Shown: positions 49,677 through 60,378, counted from the first letter of the stretch. The stretch is 64,000 bases of DNA from Mycolicibacterium senegalense (GCF_019645875.1 NZ_CP081000.1:3286001-3350000), one strand, 5' to 3'. Numbers and translations: made by a program. The notes: generated from the letters alone by a model not told the origin.

Positions 49677-50398
49677 TTGCCGCGCTGGGCGGGGCGTTCG
49701 CGTTCGGCACGGTGCTGCCGGTTCGAACGTCCGCCGGCGTCGGGCGGGGTGCGCTCGCGGCGTTGCCTGCGGTCGGCCTGGCACTCGGTGGGTTGGCAGC
49801 GGCGGTCGTGGCCGGCGGCCAGTGGGCATTCGGCACCGACACGGCGCTGCCCGGCCTGCTGGCGGTGGCCGCTCTGCTGCTGGCCACCCGTGGGCTGCAC
49901 ATCGACGGGTTCTGCGACACCGTCGACGGTCTGGGCTGCTACGGCCCGCCGGAGCGAGCGCTGGCGGTCATGCGCGACGGCTCGGCCGGGCCGTTCGGCG
50001 TCGCCGCGGTGTTCGTGGTGATCGGTTGTCAGACATTGGCTTTCGCCCAACTCAGCGCGGTGGCCGTCGTCGTCGCGGTCACTGCGGGCCGCGTCGCGGC
50101 GGTACTCGCCTGCCGGCGTTCGGTGCCGGCGGCGGCCGGCAGCTCGTTGGGCGGCGCCGTCGCGGGCACCCAGCCGGTCATCGTCGTGGCGGCGTGGCTG
50201 GTCGCGGTCGCCACCCTGGCCGCATGGGCGGGCCCTCGGATGTGGCAGGGCCCGGTCGTGGTGCTGGTCGCGGTGGGCGCTTCGGCGCTGCTGGTCGCGC
50301 ACTGCGTGCGACGGTTCGGCGGCATCACCGGCGACGTGCTCGGCGCGGCCGTCGAGGTGACGACGACGCTGACTGCGCTGGGGCTGGCGGTCGGCTAG
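49673..50398 (+). CDS. cobS: Cobalamin synthase CobS
   Basis: 241 aa, polytopic membrane enzyme that joins GDP-cobinamide and alpha-ribazole. The metal-binding motif is [14 protein letters not shown], after TRGLHI. About six helices follow. It is the last gene of a fully overlapping cobUTS operon. Its TAG overlaps the convergent ilvE TAG (CTAG), leaving no space for a terminator. Confidence 0.94.
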   Translation: MIAALGGAFAFGTVLPVRTSAGVGRGALAALPAVGLALGGLAAAVVAGGQWAFGTDTALPGLLAVAALLLATRGLHIDGFCDTVDGLGCYGPPERALAVMRDGSAGPFGVAAVFVVIGCQTLAFAQLSAVAVVVAVTAGRVAAVLACRRSVPAAAGSSLGGAVAGTQPVIVVAAWLVAVATLAAWAGPRMWQGPVVVLVAVGASALLVAHCVRRFGGITGDVLGAAVEVTTTLTALGLAVG

Positions 50399-51501
50399 TT
50401 CAGCCGGGCCATCCAACCGTGGGTGTCGGCGAAGGTGCCGCGCTGGATTCCGGTCAGGGTGTCGCGCAGGGCCATCGTGATCTCGCCCGGTTGCCCGTCG
50501 GCGATGGTGAACTCGCCGTCCGCGTACTTGACGTGTGAGACCGGCGTGATCACCGCGGCGGTACCGCAGGCGAACACTTCGGTGATCTCGCCCGCCGCAG
50601 CCTTCTTCTGCCATTCGGCGACGTCGATCTTGCGCTCCTCGACCGCGAAGCCGGCATCGGTAGCCAACTGCAACAACGAATCTCGGGTGATGCCCGGCAA
50701 CAGCGAACCGGACAGCTCAGGCGTGACCAGGCGGGCCGAGCCGCCGCTGCCGAAGACGAAGAACAGGTTCATCCCGCCCATCTCTTCGACATACCGACGC
50801 TCAAGCGCGTCCAGCCACACCACCTGATCGCAGCCGTTGTCGGCGGCCTCGGCCTGCGCGAGCAGCGAGGCCGCGTAGTTCCCGCCGAACTTGGCCGCTC
50901 CGGTGCCGCCCGGAGATGCGCGCACGTACTCGTGCGACAGCCACACGCTGACCGGTTTGATGCCGCCCTTGAAGTACGCCCCGGCCGGCGAGCCGATCAC
51001 CAGGTAGCGGTACTCGTTGGCCGGGCGCACGCCCAGGCCGGGCTCGGTGGCGATCACGAACGGCCGCAGGTACAGCGATTCCTCGCCGCCTGCCGCGGGC
51101 ACCCACGCCTCGTCGACCGCGATCAGCCGGCGCAGCGATTCGATGAACACGTCTTCGGGCAGTTCCGGGATGGCCAGCCGACGCGACGAGGCACGCAACC
51201 GCTGGGCATTGGCCTCCGGCCGGAAGGACACGATCGAGCCGTCTGCCCAGCGATAGGCCTTGAGCCCTTCGAACACTTCCTGCGCGTAGTGCAGCACGAT
51301 GGCCGACGGATCGAGCTCGATGGGCCCGTACGGGATCACCCGCGGGTCGTGCCAACCCTGTTCGGCGGTGTAGTCGATGGCCACCATGTGGTCGGTGTGG
51401 AACTTGCCGAATCCGGGGTTGGCCAGAATGGATTCGCGTACCGCATCGGTCGCCGGATTCGCGTTGGCTGAAACCGTGAACTCGAGATGGCCGCTAGTCA
51501 T
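50395..51501 (-). CDS. ilvE: Branched-chain amino acid aminotransferase IlvE
   Basis: 368 aa, PLP-dependent fold class IV. The PLP lysine lies in [26 protein letters not shown] and [15 protein letters not shown] are phosphate and substrate regions. It interconverts Val, Leu and Ile with their keto acids. ATG 51501 ([10 protein letters not shown]) is supported by TACAAT at a 6-base gap (leaderless) and matches the M. tuberculosis length. The frame is open to 51585, but this would enter gcvT. Confidence 0.95.
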   Translation of the reverse strand: MTSGHLEFTVSANANPATDAVRESILANPGFGKFHTDHMVAIDYTAEQGWHDPRVIPYGPIELDPSAIVLHYAQEVFEGLKAYRWADGSIVSFRPEANAQRLRASSRRLAIPELPEDVFIESLRRLIAVDEAWVPAAGGEESLYLRPFVIATEPGLGVRPANEYRYLVIGSPAGAYFKGGIKPVSVWLSHEYVRASPGGTGAAKFGGNYAASLLAQAEAADNGCDQVVWLDALERRYVEEMGGMNLFFVFGSGGSARLVTPELSGSLLPGITRDSLLQLATDAGFAVEERKIDVAEWQKKAAAGEITEVFACGTAAVITPVSHVKYADGEFTIADGQPGEITMALRDTLTGIQRGTFADTHGWMARLN

Positions 51502-51507
51502 GCAGCG

Positions 51508-51513
51508 ATTGTA
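51508..51513 (-). promoter_or_regulatory. -10 hexamer TACAAT, ilvE (leaderless)
   Basis: TACAAT ends 6 bases before ATG 51501 and starts 11 bases from the gcvT stop region, so ilvE is transcribed independently of upstream gcvT. Confidence 0.7.
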
Positions 51514-51523
51514 TCGCCCGAGG

Positions 51524-52621
51524 CTAGCGTGTTTTCGCGGCCACGAACGGTGGCTTGACCACCTCACATTCGACGGCGCGGCCACGCACGTCCACGCTCA
51601 CCCGCTGGCCGTCGGCGATGTCGTGGGCGGTGTCGATGAGGGCCAGTGCGATACCGGCTTTCAGTGACGGCGAGAACGTCCCCGACGTGGTGGTGCCGAT
51701 CCGGGTGTCCCCGTCGAGCACCGCTTGATCGGCGCGCAGGACGCCGCGGCCGACGGCCTTGAGGCCGCGCAACACCCGGGCCGGGCCGGCTTCCTTTTCG
51801 GCCAGCAGGGCGTCGCGGCCCCAGAACGCGTCCTTCTTCCATCCGATCGCCCAGCCGCAGCGCGCCTGCAGCGGCGAGATGTCGAGTGACAGCTCGTGGC
51901 CGTGCAGCGGGTAGCCCATTTCGGTGCGCAAAGTGTCGCGGGCGCCCAAGCCCGCCGGTTCGCCGCCGGCGGCACGCACGGCCGTCACCAGCGCGTCGAA
52001 CACCTCACCGGCACGGTCCCAGGCCGGCAGCAGTTCGTAACCGTGTTCGCCGGTGTAGCCGGTGCGACACACGCGGACGAAGACTCCGTTGTAGTCGGCG
52101 TCGGCGTATCCCATGTAGTCCATCTCGGTGGGCAGCCCGAGCGCCTCGAGCACCTCGGCGGATTTCGGACCCTGCACCGCCAGCACCGCGTATGAGCGGT
52201 GTTCGTCGGTGATGGTCAACCCGTCGGGGGCGTGTTTCTTCAGTTCGGCGACGACGGCCGCGGTGTTGGCGGCATTGGGCACCAGGAAGATCTCGTCGTC
52301 TGAGACGTAGTAGGCGATCAGGTCGTCGATGACTCCACCCGATTCGGTGCAGCACAGCGTGTACTGAGCCTTGCCCGGGCCGATCCGGTTGAGGTCGTTG
52401 GTCAGGGCCGAGTTGACGTACGCCGCCGCCCCGGGCCCTTTGACCAGGGCCTTGCCGAGGTGGCTGACGTCGAAGAGGCCGACGGCCTCGCGCGTGGCGT
52501 TGTGTTCGGAGACGGTCCCGGCGTAGGACACCGGCATCAACCACCCGCCGAATTCGGCGAAACTGGCGCCCAGTTCGCGGTGGCGGTCTTCCAGCGGTCC
52601 GTGCAGCAGGTCGTCAGTCAC
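51524..52621 (-). CDS. gcvT: Glycine cleavage T-protein GcvT (aminomethyltransferase)
   Basis: 365 aa. It releases ammonia and transfers the methylene carbon from aminomethyl-lipoyl GcvH to tetrahydrofolate. [35 protein letters not shown] is the folate-binding start, and [19 protein letters not shown] is a family block. GTG 52621 follows TAGGGT at a 6-base gap. It depends on the lipoyl cofactor made by LipB/LipA in this window. No gcvH/gcvP is here. Confidence 0.95.
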   Translation of the reverse strand: MTDDLLHGPLEDRHRELGASFAEFGGWLMPVSYAGTVSEHNATREAVGLFDVSHLGKALVKGPGAAAYVNSALTNDLNRIGPGKAQYTLCCTESGGVIDDLIAYYVSDDEIFLVPNAANTAAVVAELKKHAPDGLTITDEHRSYAVLAVQGPKSAEVLEALGLPTEMDYMGYADADYNGVFVRVCRTGYTGEHGYELLPAWDRAGEVFDALVTAVRAAGGEPAGLGARDTLRTEMGYPLHGHELSLDISPLQARCGWAIGWKKDAFWGRDALLAEKEAGPARVLRGLKAVGRGVLRADQAVLDGDTRIGTTTSGTFSPSLKAGIALALIDTAHDIADGQRVSVDVRGRAVECEVVKPPFVAAKTR

Positions 52622-52627
52622 GCTTTC

Positions 52628-52633
52628 ACCCTA
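52628..52633 (-). promoter_or_regulatory. -10 hexamer TAGGGT, gcvT (leaderless)
   Basis: TAGGGT ends 6 bases before GTG 52621, in a 54-base gap shared with the divergent adenylate cyclase gene. Confidence 0.65.
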
Positions 52634-52675
52634 ATCTGCCTGCCGAACCGGCCCGCTCGATTGCACACTGGTCGG

Positions 52676-53767
52676 GTGGTCGACTTCGATGCGCTGGCCG
52701 CCGCCGGGATCACCGATGCGCGGGATCGTGCGCCGCTCATCGAGTACCTCGACGGGCTGGGTTTCACCGCCGAACAGATGATCGAGGCCGAGTCCCGCGG
52801 TCGGTTGTTCGGGCTGGCCGGGGACGTCCTGCAGTGGTCGGGTCCGCCGGAATACTGCCTGGCCGACGTCGCCGCCGAGCTCGACGTGCCACTGGAGGAT
52901 GTTCAGCGGGCGTGGGCCGCGCTCGGCCTGACCGTCTCCGGCTGCGATGTGAAGACGCTGAGCAGGGCCGATGTGGAGACCTTGCGCACCTGGGCGGAGC
53001 TGCGGGTACTGGTCGGCGATGTGGAGGCCACCGGCCTGCTGCGCGTGATCGGTTCGGGCATGGCTCGGCTGGCCGAAACCCTGTCGGCGATGAGCCGGGC
53101 CAGCACGCCCGACGTCCAGCTCAACATCTCCCACGATGAGTTGATCACCGCCAAGGCCTACCGGACAGCCGCCGGGTTCATCCCCCGAATCGGCTCGATG
53201 ATCGATGCCGTGCACCGCCACCACGTGATGAGCGCGCGCAGCTATTTCGAGCACGTCGTCCGCGACGACTCGTCGAATGTGTTGTGCGGCATCGGTTTTG
53301 CCGATCTCTCCGGGTTCACCACGCTCACTCAGATGATGACGTCGGCCGAGCTGTCGGCGATGCTCAACGAGTTCAGTGCCACCAGCACCGAGGTCGTCCA
53401 TGCCGCCGGCTGCCGCGTGGTCAAGTTCATCGGCGACGCCATCATGTGGGTCGGCTCCGAACCCGCCGGGCTACTCCAGGTGGCCGAGAACCTGGTCACC
53501 CACCCTCGGGCGGCCGAGACTCACCTGCAGGTGCGCGCCGGACTCGATTTCGGCGAGATGCTGGCCATCGGCGGCGACTACTTCGGCAATCCGGTGAACC
53601 GGGCAGCCCGCCTGGTCGCTGCCGCCGACCCCAGCCAGGTCCTGGTGTCCGAGCCGCTGCACGAACTCCTCGACGGCGACGGATTCGCGCCGCCCCGCTC
53701 GTTGACCCTGAAGGGTTTCGCCACACCGGTCACGGCGTATCCGCGGCGTCTAGGGTGGGCGGGGTGA
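52676..53767 (+). CDS. Class III adenylate cyclase (Rv2212-like)
   Basis: 363 aa, no membrane helix. An N-terminal pH-sensing-like helical domain (about 1-170) precedes the catalytic domain: [15 protein letters not shown] holds the first metal Asp, [12 protein letters not shown] the substrate Lys and second Asp, and [11 protein letters not shown] the Asn/Arg pair that stabilises the transition state, so it should be active as a homodimer. The orthologue is a fatty-acid- and pH-sensitive cyclase. GTG 52676 has a weak CACACT 6 bases upstream. It overlaps pepB by GTGA. Confidence 0.9.
   Translation: MVDFDALAAAGITDARDRAPLIEYLDGLGFTAEQMIEAESRGRLFGLAGDVLQWSGPPEYCLADVAAELDVPLEDVQRAWAALGLTVSGCDVKTLSRADVETLRTWAELRVLVGDVEATGLLRVIGSGMARLAETLSAMSRASTPDVQLNISHDELITAKAYRTAAGFIPRIGSMIDAVHRHHVMSARSYFEHVVRDDSSNVLCGIGFADLSGFTTLTQMMTSAELSAMLNEFSATSTEVVHAAGCRVVKFIGDAIMWVGSEPAGLLQVAENLVTHPRAAETHLQVRAGLDFGEMLAIGGDYFGNPVNRAARLVAAADPSQVLVSEPLHELLDGDGFAPPRSLTLKGFATPVTAYPRRLGWAG
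53751..53756 (+). promoter_or_regulatory. -10 hexamer TAGGGT, pepB (leaderless)
   Basis: TAGGGT ends 7 bases before GTG 53764, inside the last codons of the cyclase gene. pepB can therefore be transcribed separately as well as by read-through. Confidence 0.55.
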
Positions 53768-55284
53768 GCCCCGCAAATCCCGGTTATCAGGTTCCCAACG
53801 TCACCGTCAGCGCGTCGCTGCCCAAGCGCAAGAGCGACGCCGTGCTGATCGTTCCCGTGGTCAGCGGGCCGGATGACGATTCGAACGCCACCGTTGTCGG
53901 CAACCCGTTCCTCGACGCCGAGGCGGTCGGCGAAATCGAGGTTGCCCTCGCCGCGCTCGGCGCCAAGGGCGGCACCGACCAGGTCACCAGAGTGCTGGCG
54001 CCGTCGCTGCCGGTCGCCAGCGTGCTGGCCGTCGGCCTCGGCAAGCCCCGCGACGAGTGGCCCGCGGAGGTGATCCGCCGTGCCGCCGGTACGGCGGCAC
54101 GGTCGGTGAACGGCACCGAGAAGGTCGTCACCACGCTGTCCGACATTGATCTGGAAGCCGCCGTCGAGGGCCTGATCCTGGGCTCCTACCGGTTCAGCGA
54201 CTTCCGCAGCACCAAGACCGCACCCAAAGATGCCGGCCTCACCGCGATCGTGGCACTGGCGGCCGACACCAAGGCGGCGACGAAGAACCAGGCTCAGCGC
54301 GCGGCGGATATCGCGTCGGCGGTCGCCACCGCCCGGGACTTCGTCAACACCCCGCCCAGCCACCTGTTCCCCGACGAATTCGCCAAGCGCGCAAAGGCTT
54401 TGGGCGTGGCCGCCGGGCTTGAGGTCGAGGTGCTCGACGAAAAGGCACTGGCCAAGGCGGGTTACGGCGGCATCGTCGGGGTCGGCAAGGGGTCCTCGCG
54501 GCCGCCGCGTCTGGTGCGGTTGACCCACCGGGGCGCCGGCAAGAAGCCCAAGCGCGTCGCACTGGTCGGCAAGGGCATCACCTTCGACACCGGCGGCATC
54601 TCGATCAAGCCTGCCGCCAACATGCACCACATGACCTCGGACATGGGCGGCGCCGCCGCAGTCATCGCGACCGTGGTGCTGGCCGCCAAGCAGAACCTGC
54701 CGATCGAGGTGATCGCTACCGTGCCGATGGCCGAGAACATGCCCTCGGCGACCGCTCAGCGCCCGGGCGACGTGCTGACCCAGTACGGCGGGATCACCGT
54801 CGAGGTGCTCAACACCGACGCCGAGGGCCGGCTGATCCTGGCCGACGCGATCGTGCGGGCCTGCGAGGACAACCCCGATTACCTGATCGAGACGTCGACG
54901 CTGACCGGCGCACAGACCGTCGCTCTCGGTGCCCGCACACCCGGCGTCATGGGTAGCGACGAGTTCCGTGACCGGGTCGCGGCGCTGTCGCAGGCGGTCG
55001 GTGAAAACGGTTGGGCCATGCCGCTTCCCGAGGAGCTCAAGGACGACTTGAAGTCGACGGTGGCCGACCTGGCCAACGTCAGCGGGTCGCGCTATGCGGG
55101 CATGCTGGTGGCCGGCACCTATCTGCGCGAGTTCGTCGCGGACGGGGTCGAGTGGACACACATCGACATCGCGGCGCCTGCCTACAACACCGGTGGCCCT
55201 TGGGGTTACACACCCAAGGGCGGCACCGGCGTACCGACCCGCACGATGTTCGCCGTCCTGGAGGACATCGCCGTGAACGGCTGA
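53764..55284 (+). CDS. pepB: Leucyl aminopeptidase (M17) PepB
   Basis: 506 aa, hexameric cytosolic metallopeptidase. The C-terminal domain has the Zn/Mn-binding signature [14 protein letters not shown], preceded by [21 protein letters not shown] with the catalytic Lys and metal Asp, and followed by TLTGAQ. GTG 53764 ([12 protein letters not shown]) overlaps the cyclase TGA and is preceded by a leaderless -10. It serves in peptide turnover. Confidence 0.94.
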   Translation: MSPANPGYQVPNVTVSASLPKRKSDAVLIVPVVSGPDDDSNATVVGNPFLDAEAVGEIEVALAALGAKGGTDQVTRVLAPSLPVASVLAVGLGKPRDEWPAEVIRRAAGTAARSVNGTEKVVTTLSDIDLEAAVEGLILGSYRFSDFRSTKTAPKDAGLTAIVALAADTKAATKNQAQRAADIASAVATARDFVNTPPSHLFPDEFAKRAKALGVAAGLEVEVLDEKALAKAGYGGIVGVGKGSSRPPRLVRLTHRGAGKKPKRVALVGKGITFDTGGISIKPAANMHHMTSDMGGAAAVIATVVLAAKQNLPIEVIATVPMAENMPSATAQRPGDVLTQYGGITVEVLNTDAEGRLILADAIVRACEDNPDYLIETSTLTGAQTVALGARTPGVMGSDEFRDRVAALSQAVGENGWAMPLPEELKDDLKSTVADLANVSGSRYAGMLVAGTYLREFVADGVEWTHIDIAAPAYNTGGPWGYTPKGGTGVPTRTMFAVLEDIAVNG

Positions 55285-55286
55285 TC

Positions 55287-56228
55287 ATGTTCCGGCCCAA
55301 CGTGAACACGATGTCGAGGTTCGCCCGCGATCTCGCCGTCGTGTTCACGTTGGGCGGCATGCTGGCCGGCTGTTCAGGATCGCCGGATACCGCTGTCCCG
55401 GTCGCGCCCAGCACCACGTCGCACCCGCCTGCGGCCACAGCGGCCGCCCCGGCCGGCGCACAACCGCGCCTGGCCCCGGACCCGGCCCGGTTAGCCGATG
55501 ATCTGGTGGCCGATGAACGGGCGTTGAGGGACCCGTCGACACCAGGGCCGGCGTCGACGCAGGCCGCGCGCAGACAGCAGGTGGCATATCGGGCGATCGG
55601 ACGCCACCCCGAATGGGACGGCACCATCAGGCCCCGCATCCCGGCCGAGTTGGTGGCGTTCTATGACCGCAATGTCGACGCACGGCGGCACCTGGCCACA
55701 CTGGCCGAACCGCGAGACACTCTGCCCGCGTGGCGGATCGTCGCGCCCGTCCCGGCCGAGGAGCTGCTGGCGGCCTATCGGGACGCCGACGCCGCCTCGG
55801 GTGTGGGCTGGGCCTACCTCGCCGCGATCAACCTGATCGAGACGCATTTCGGCAGCGTGCGCGGTGACAGTTCGGCCGGCGCCCAGGGACCCATGCAGTT
55901 CATGCCGTCCACGTTCGCCGCATACGGCATGGGCGGCGATATCCACTCACCAAGGGACAGCATCATGGCTGCCGGTAATTACCTGGCCGCCAACGGTTTT
56001 GCGAACGACCCGGACCGCGCCCTGTTCCGGTACAACAACGCCGACGCCTACGTGCACGCCGTCAAGGACTACGCCGCCGCGATGACGGCCGATCCGGCGG
56101 CGTTCGGCGTGTTCTACCGTTGGGATGTCTACTACGTCTCCACCGCCGGTGACGTGCTACTGCCCATCGGATATGCCGCTGAGTCGCGGATACCGGTCGG
56201 CGAGTACCTCACGGCACATCCGCAGTAG
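55287..56228 (+). CDS. Lipoprotein with lytic transglycosylase (SLT-like) domain
   Basis: 313 aa. Signal peptide with lipobox GMLAGC (Cys29), an Ala/Pro/Thr-rich linker (about 31-75), then a lytic murein transglycosylase domain: INLIETHFGSVRG supplies the catalytic Glu, and GAQGPMQFMPSTFAAYGMGG and AAGNYLAANGF are the MltB/SLT_2 blocks. It should cleave glycan strands in the cell wall. The signal peptide is encoded largely by a perfect inverted repeat. ATG 55287 lies 2 bases after the pepB stop; ATG 55311 is an alternative. M. tuberculosis has no gene at this point. Confidence 0.88.
   Translation: MFRPNVNTMSRFARDLAVVFTLGGMLAGCSGSPDTAVPVAPSTTSHPPAATAAAPAGAQPRLAPDPARLADDLVADERALRDPSTPGPASTQAARRQQVAYRAIGRHPEWDGTIRPRIPAELVAFYDRNVDARRHLATLAEPRDTLPAWRIVAPVPAEELLAAYRDADAASGVGWAYLAAINLIETHFGSVRGDSSAGAQGPMQFMPSTFAAYGMGGDIHSPRDSIMAAGNYLAANGFANDPDRALFRYNNADAYVHAVKDYAAAMTADPAAFGVFYRWDVYYVSTAGDVLLPIGYAAESRIPVGEYLTAHPQ
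55295..55355. repeat. Perfect 17-bp inverted repeat inside a coding region
   Basis: GCCCAACGTGAACACGA (55295-55311) and its exact complement (55339-55355) flank 27 bases that are themselves partly palindromic. Both strands encode similar peptides: NVNTMSRFARDLAVVFTLG on the plus strand and NVNTTARSRANLDIVFTLG on the minus. Confidence 0.9.
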
Positions 56229-56232
56229 CGGT

Positions 56233-57969
56233 CTACAGCGAGCCCGACCGTGCCACCCGGCGCAGCGCCGACGGGACCAGCCGGGCCACCCCGTAGGCGG
56301 CGTAGGCCTCCGGGGTCACGGGACGGATCGCCTTGCCCTTGACCACGGATTCGACGATGGCCTTGGCCACCTTGTCCGGCCCGTAACGGCGCGCTGCGAA
56401 GACCTTCTTGGTCGCCGCGCGCATCTGTTCGACCTGCCCCTGTTTCTCGGCGGGGACGTCGAAGCGGGTGGTGTCGATGATGTTGGTGTCGATCACACCG
56501 GGACAGATCGTGGTCAAACCGACTCCTGCCGAGTCCAATTCGGCGCGCAGACAATCGGAGAACATGAACACTGCGGCCTTGCTCGTGGAGTACGCGTTCA
56601 TCGACGCCGACGGCGAATAGGCCGCCATCGAGGCCACGTTGACGATGTGACCACCGGTGCCGCGGTCGACGAGACGGCGGGCAAAGGACCTGCAGCAGTT
56701 GACGACCCCGCCGAAGTTCACGTCGAGCACGCGGTCGTACTGCTCGGCCGGGGTGTCGAGGAACTTGCCGCCGTGGCCGATTCCGGCGTTGTTGACCACC
56801 ACGTCGGGCACCCCATGGGTGCTGCACACCTGCTCGACGAAACTCTCCACGGCGTCGGCATCGGACACGTCCAGCCCGTAGGCATGTGCCACTCCGCCGC
56901 GCGCGGCGATTTCGTCAACCGTGGCCGCCGCCGCATCCTTGTCGATGTCACTGACCACCAGTTCGGCGCCTTGCGCGGCGAATGCCAGGGCCGTCGCCCG
57001 CCCGATCCCGCTGCCCGCGCCGGTGACGGAAACCAGTGTGTCGCCGAAGGGTTGACGCGACCGGCCGACCTGGGCGCGTCGCAGCGCCCGCGGCGCCGGG
57101 GCGCCCTCGAGGTGATCGATCAGCTCGGCCGTGGCCTCGGCGATGGCGCGCCAGTGCGAGAACGGCGCCCAGTGCCCGGCCTTGAGGTCGCGGCGCCACA
57201 GCAGCGGTATCCACTTGGACGCCTCGTCGTAGCCGTGCCCGCGTACCACCGGGTCGTGGTCGTTGCAGATCAGCTGCACAGGCACGTTCACGTAGTGGTC
57301 GCTGCGCAGTGTCGTGAACGAACGGATCGCGTTGGCGCGGTAGATCTTGAGCGAGTTGGCCGCGTCGATGTCGAGTGTCTCGGACTGGAACTTGGGACCC
57401 GGGGTGTCGATGGCCTGCAGCCGGCGGGCGGCGCCGCGGCGCATCAGCGCCGGTGCGAGCACCGGGACCGAGAACGGGATCCAATAGCTGAACCGCGATG
57501 CCAGGTTCACCGCCTTGGCGAACCGGATGGGGCGGTACGGGCGGGCCAGGCGTCCGCGCACGAACGAGCCGTAGTGGTCGGTGCTCGGACCCGACACCGA
57601 CGTGAACGACGCCACGCGTTCAGAGGCCTCCGGGCGGCTCAGGTACTCCCACACCCCCACCGAGCCCCAGTCGTGTGCCAGGACGTGCACAGGCCGCCCG
57701 GGGCTGACGGCGTCGATCACCGCGGACAGGTCGTCGGCGAACCGGTCCATGCGGTAAGCCCTGACGGCTTTGGGCACGTCGGAGGCGCCGGCACCACGGT
57801 TGTCGTAGCGCACGATGTGGAACCGGTCCTCCAGTTCCCCGGTGACACCGTTCCACAGCACGTGGGAGTCCGGCCAGCCGTGTGCCATCACCAGCGTCGG
57901 CCGCTGCCGGTCCCCTTGTTCGTACACCGCGATGCGGGTTCCGTCCGAGCTGACGACGAAGCGCTGCAT
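56233..57969 (-). CDS. ephD: Bifunctional epoxide hydrolase/short-chain dehydrogenase EphD
   Basis: 578 aa fusion. An alpha/beta-hydrolase (about 1-285) has HGWPDSH and the nucleophile Asp in LAHDWGSVGVWEY; an SDR domain (about 305-560) has TGAGSGIG for NAD(P) and YSTSK as catalytic Tyr/Lys. In M. tuberculosis EphD acts on epoxy-mycolic acids, making hydroxylated and keto products. ATG 57969 (MQRFVVSSDG) follows GGAGGGG; the frame is open to 58011. It ends 4 bases from the lipoprotein gene. Confidence 0.93.
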   Translation of the reverse strand: MQRFVVSSDGTRIAVYEQGDRQRPTLVMAHGWPDSHVLWNGVTGELEDRFHIVRYDNRGAGASDVPKAVRAYRMDRFADDLSAVIDAVSPGRPVHVLAHDWGSVGVWEYLSRPEASERVASFTSVSGPSTDHYGSFVRGRLARPYRPIRFAKAVNLASRFSYWIPFSVPVLAPALMRRGAARRLQAIDTPGPKFQSETLDIDAANSLKIYRANAIRSFTTLRSDHYVNVPVQLICNDHDPVVRGHGYDEASKWIPLLWRRDLKAGHWAPFSHWRAIAEATAELIDHLEGAPAPRALRRAQVGRSRQPFGDTLVSVTGAGSGIGRATALAFAAQGAELVVSDIDKDAAAATVDEIAARGGVAHAYGLDVSDADAVESFVEQVCSTHGVPDVVVNNAGIGHGGKFLDTPAEQYDRVLDVNFGGVVNCCRSFARRLVDRGTGGHIVNVASMAAYSPSASMNAYSTSKAAVFMFSDCLRAELDSAGVGLTTICPGVIDTNIIDTTRFDVPAEKQGQVEQMRAATKKVFAARRYGPDKVAKAIVESVVKGKAIRPVTPEAYAAYGVARLVPSALRRVARSGSL

Positions 57970-58037
57970 ACTCCACCCCTCCACGAGGTACCTGTAACGA
58001 ACAGTATCCAATACCGGAGGTATCGGTTGCTTTGACT

Positions 58038-58391
58038 CTAGCGGTCGTCGAGCTCGCGACGCACGGCACGCTCCCGTTCGATGCGCCGCCGCGCGTCGTA
58101 GTCACGCATGCGTTGCGGATAGCCGACCTTCTGCACGTCGTAGACCGGGATCTGCAGCCGGTCACTGAGCCGCCGCGCCCCGGTCTCACCACCGGCCCGG
58201 CGCCGGGTCCATTCCCCGTCCGCAGCAACCAGCACGACTGTCACGTCGGTGACGGTGGTGCGCGGTTCCACGAACGCCTCGACACCGGCGTGCTCGGCGA
58301 CCCAGCGCTGCAGATACCGCAGATCCTCGTCCGCGGCGCCACCGGCTCTGCGTGCCGAACCACCCCGGCGAAACGCATCGAACAGCCCCAA
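58038..58391 (-). CDS. Conserved hypothetical protein, 117 aa
   Basis: The start is TTG 58391 (GLFDAFRRGG) because GAGGAG lies 9 bases upstream; the longer frame to 58526 has no such site. LRYLQRWVAEHAGVEAFVEPRTTVTDVTVVLVAADGEWTRRR is a helix-strand-strand core (given here in family order), and the tail has IPVYDVQKVGYPQRMRDYDARRRIERERA, strongly charged and helical. No catalytic motif or known domain is recognised. It ends 68 bases upstream of ephD on the same strand. Confidence 0.72.
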   Translation of the reverse strand: MGLFDAFRRGGSARRAGGAADEDLRYLQRWVAEHAGVEAFVEPRTTVTDVTVVLVAADGEWTRRRAGGETGARRLSDRLQIPVYDVQKVGYPQRMRDYDARRRIERERAVRRELDDR

Positions 58392-58608
58392 CGGAACGGT
58401 CTCCTCAACTCTGGGGATGTTCGCCAGAACAACCCTGCAAACCCTCACTCGATAGTGCCAGAGCGCGGGGCAACCCTGAGTGCGTGCGAACAGCGCTGCA
58501 GTGACAGGATGGTTCCGACAATCCACCTAGGTGCCGCACCCAGTGCACCCAGCTGTGGTAAGCCAGAGTTCGAGTCGTCACAAGTGACCGTCCGAGGAGT
58601 CAATACAC

Positions 58609-60378
58609 ATGGCCATCTCCGTCCAGATGCCCGCGCTAGGTGAGAGCGTCACCGAGGGGACCGTCACCCGCTGGCTTAAACAGGAGGGCGACACCGTCGA
58701 ACTCGACGAGCCGCTGCTGGAGGTGTCCACAGACAAGGTCGACACCGAGATTCCCTCCCCCGCCGCAGGCGTGCTGACGAAGATCGTCGCCCAGGAGGAC
58801 GACACCGTCGAGATCGGTGGCGAGCTCGCGGTCATCGGCGAAGCCGGCGAACAAGCCTCGGAAGCACCCGCCGCGGAACCGGAAGCCAAGCCGGAGCCCG
58901 AGCCCCAGACCACCCAGCCGTCGGCCGCCCCGTCCGAGACGGCCGCCCCGGAACCCGCGGCCCCGGCAGAGCCGGCCCCGTCCGCCCCGGCTCCCGCTGC
59001 CTCCGGTTCGGCCACCACCGTGGTGATGCCCGAGTTGGGCGAGTCTGTCACCGAGGGCACCGTCACCCGGTGGCTGAAGAAGGTCGGTGACTCCGTCGGC
59101 GTCGACGAGCCGCTCGTCGAGGTGTCCACCGACAAGGTCGACACCGAGATCCCCTCCCCGGTGGCCGGCACCCTGCTGGAGATCACCGCCGAGGAAGACG
59201 ACACCGTCGCCGTCGGTGGCGAACTGGCCAAGATCGGTGACGCCTCCGCCGCGCCCGCCGCCCCGGCCCCGGCAGCGCCGGCTCCCGAAGCCAAGCCGGA
59301 ACCCAAGCCGGAGCCCAAGCCCGAACCGAAACCAGAACCCAAGCCAGAACCCAAGTCCGAACCGGCACCCGCACCCGCAGCCGCTCCGGCACCGGCACCG
59401 GCAGCTCCCGCCGCGGCCGGAGACGGGGACGGCTCGCCGTACGTCACCCCGCTGGTGCGAAAGTTGGCCGCGGAGAACGGTGTTGATCTCGCTTCGGTGA
59501 AGGGCACCGGTGTCGGCGGTCGCATCCGCAAGCAGGATGTGCTCGCCGCGGCCGAGGCCAAGAAGGCTCCCCCGGCTCCGGCCGCTGCTGCCGCTCCTGC
59601 CGCACCGGCAGCCCCCGCGGCTGCATCGGCCGCTCCGGCTCCTGCCTTGGCCCACCTGCGCGGAACCACGCAGAAGGCCAACCGGATTCGCCAGATCACC
59701 GCGAAGAAGACCCGCGAATCGTTGCAGGCGACCGCTCAGCTGACCCAGACCCACGAGGTCGACATGACCAAGATCGTGGCGTTGCGGGCCCGCGCGAAGG
59801 CCGATTTCGCCGAGCGCGAGGGCGTCAACCTCACCTACCTGCCGTTCATCGCCCGCGCCGTCATCGACGCGCTCAAGATCCACCCGAACGTCAACGCCAG
59901 CTACAACGAGGACACCAAGGAGATCACCTACTACGACGCCGAGCACCTGGGCTTCGCAGTCGACACCGACCAGGGCCTGCTCTCCCCGGTGATCCACAAC
60001 GCCGGTGACCTGTCGCTGGGCGGGTTGGCACGTGCCATCTCCGACATCGCGGCCCGGGCCCGCTCGGGCAACCTCAAGCCCGACGAATTGGCCGGCGGCA
60101 CCTTCACCATCACCAACATCGGCAGCCAGGGCGCACTGTTCGACACCCCGATCCTGGTGCCGCCGCAAGCGGCGATGCTGGGCACCGGGGCGATCGTCAA
60201 GCGTCCCCGGGTCATCTCCGACGAATACGGCAACGAGTCGATCGGTGTCCGGTCGGTGTGCTACCTGCCGCTGACCTACGACCACCGGCTGATCGACGGC
60301 GCCGACGCCGGCCGGTTCGTGACCACCATCAAGCGCAGGCTCGAAGAAGGTGCTTTCGAGGCCGACCTCGGGCTGTAA
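58609..60378 (+). CDS. dlaT: Dihydrolipoamide acyltransferase DlaT (E2)
   Basis: 589 aa E2 core protein of pyruvate dehydrogenase and, in mycobacteria, part of the peroxynitrite reductase system. Two lipoyl domains carry [11 protein letters not shown] with lipoylated Lys43 and Lys176; linkers are rich in Ala, Pro and Glu with EPKPEPK repeats (about 225-260); the E3/E1-binding domain has [14 protein letters not shown] and GRIRKQDV; the catalytic domain ends in DHRLIDG with His559 and Asp563. ATG 58609 follows GAGGAG. It is next to lipB and lipA, which make its cofactor. Confidence 0.95.
   Translation: MAISVQMPALGESVTEGTVTRWLKQEGDTVELDEPLLEVSTDKVDTEIPSPAAGVLTKIVAQEDDTVEIGGELAVIGEAGEQASEAPAAEPEAKPEPEPQTTQPSAAPSETAAPEPAAPAEPAPSAPAPAASGSATTVVMPELGESVTEGTVTRWLKKVGDSVGVDEPLVEVSTDKVDTEIPSPVAGTLLEITAEEDDTVAVGGELAKIGDASAAPAAPAPAAPAPEAKPEPKPEPKPEPKPEPKPEPKSEPAPAPAAAPAPAPAAPAAAGDGDGSPYVTPLVRKLAAENGVDLASVKGTGVGGRIRKQDVLAAAEAKKAPPAPAAAAAPAAPAAPAAASAAPAPALAHLRGTTQKANRIRQITAKKTRESLQATAQLTQTHEVDMTKIVALRARAKADFAEREGVNLTYLPFIARAVIDALKIHPNVNASYNEDTKEITYYDAEHLGFAVDTDQGLLSPVIHNAGDLSLGGLARAISDIAARARSGNLKPDELAGGTFTITNIGSQGALFDTPILVPPQAAMLGTGAIVKRPRVISDEYGNESIGVRSVCYLPLTYDHRLIDGADAGRFVTTIKRRLEEGAFEADLGL

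Noticed and set aside
53578..55161. 527-codon minus-strand frame opposite pepB
   Set aside because: PepB carries all M17 signatures; the antisense frame has none.
56125..58035. 636-codon plus-strand frame opposite ephD
   Set aside because: EphD has intact hydrolase and SDR motifs; the plus-strand product has none and no ribosome site.
58636..60285. 549-codon minus-strand frame opposite dlaT, Gly-rich
   Set aside because: It arises from the Ala/Pro codons of the DlaT linkers read in reverse; no family resemblance.
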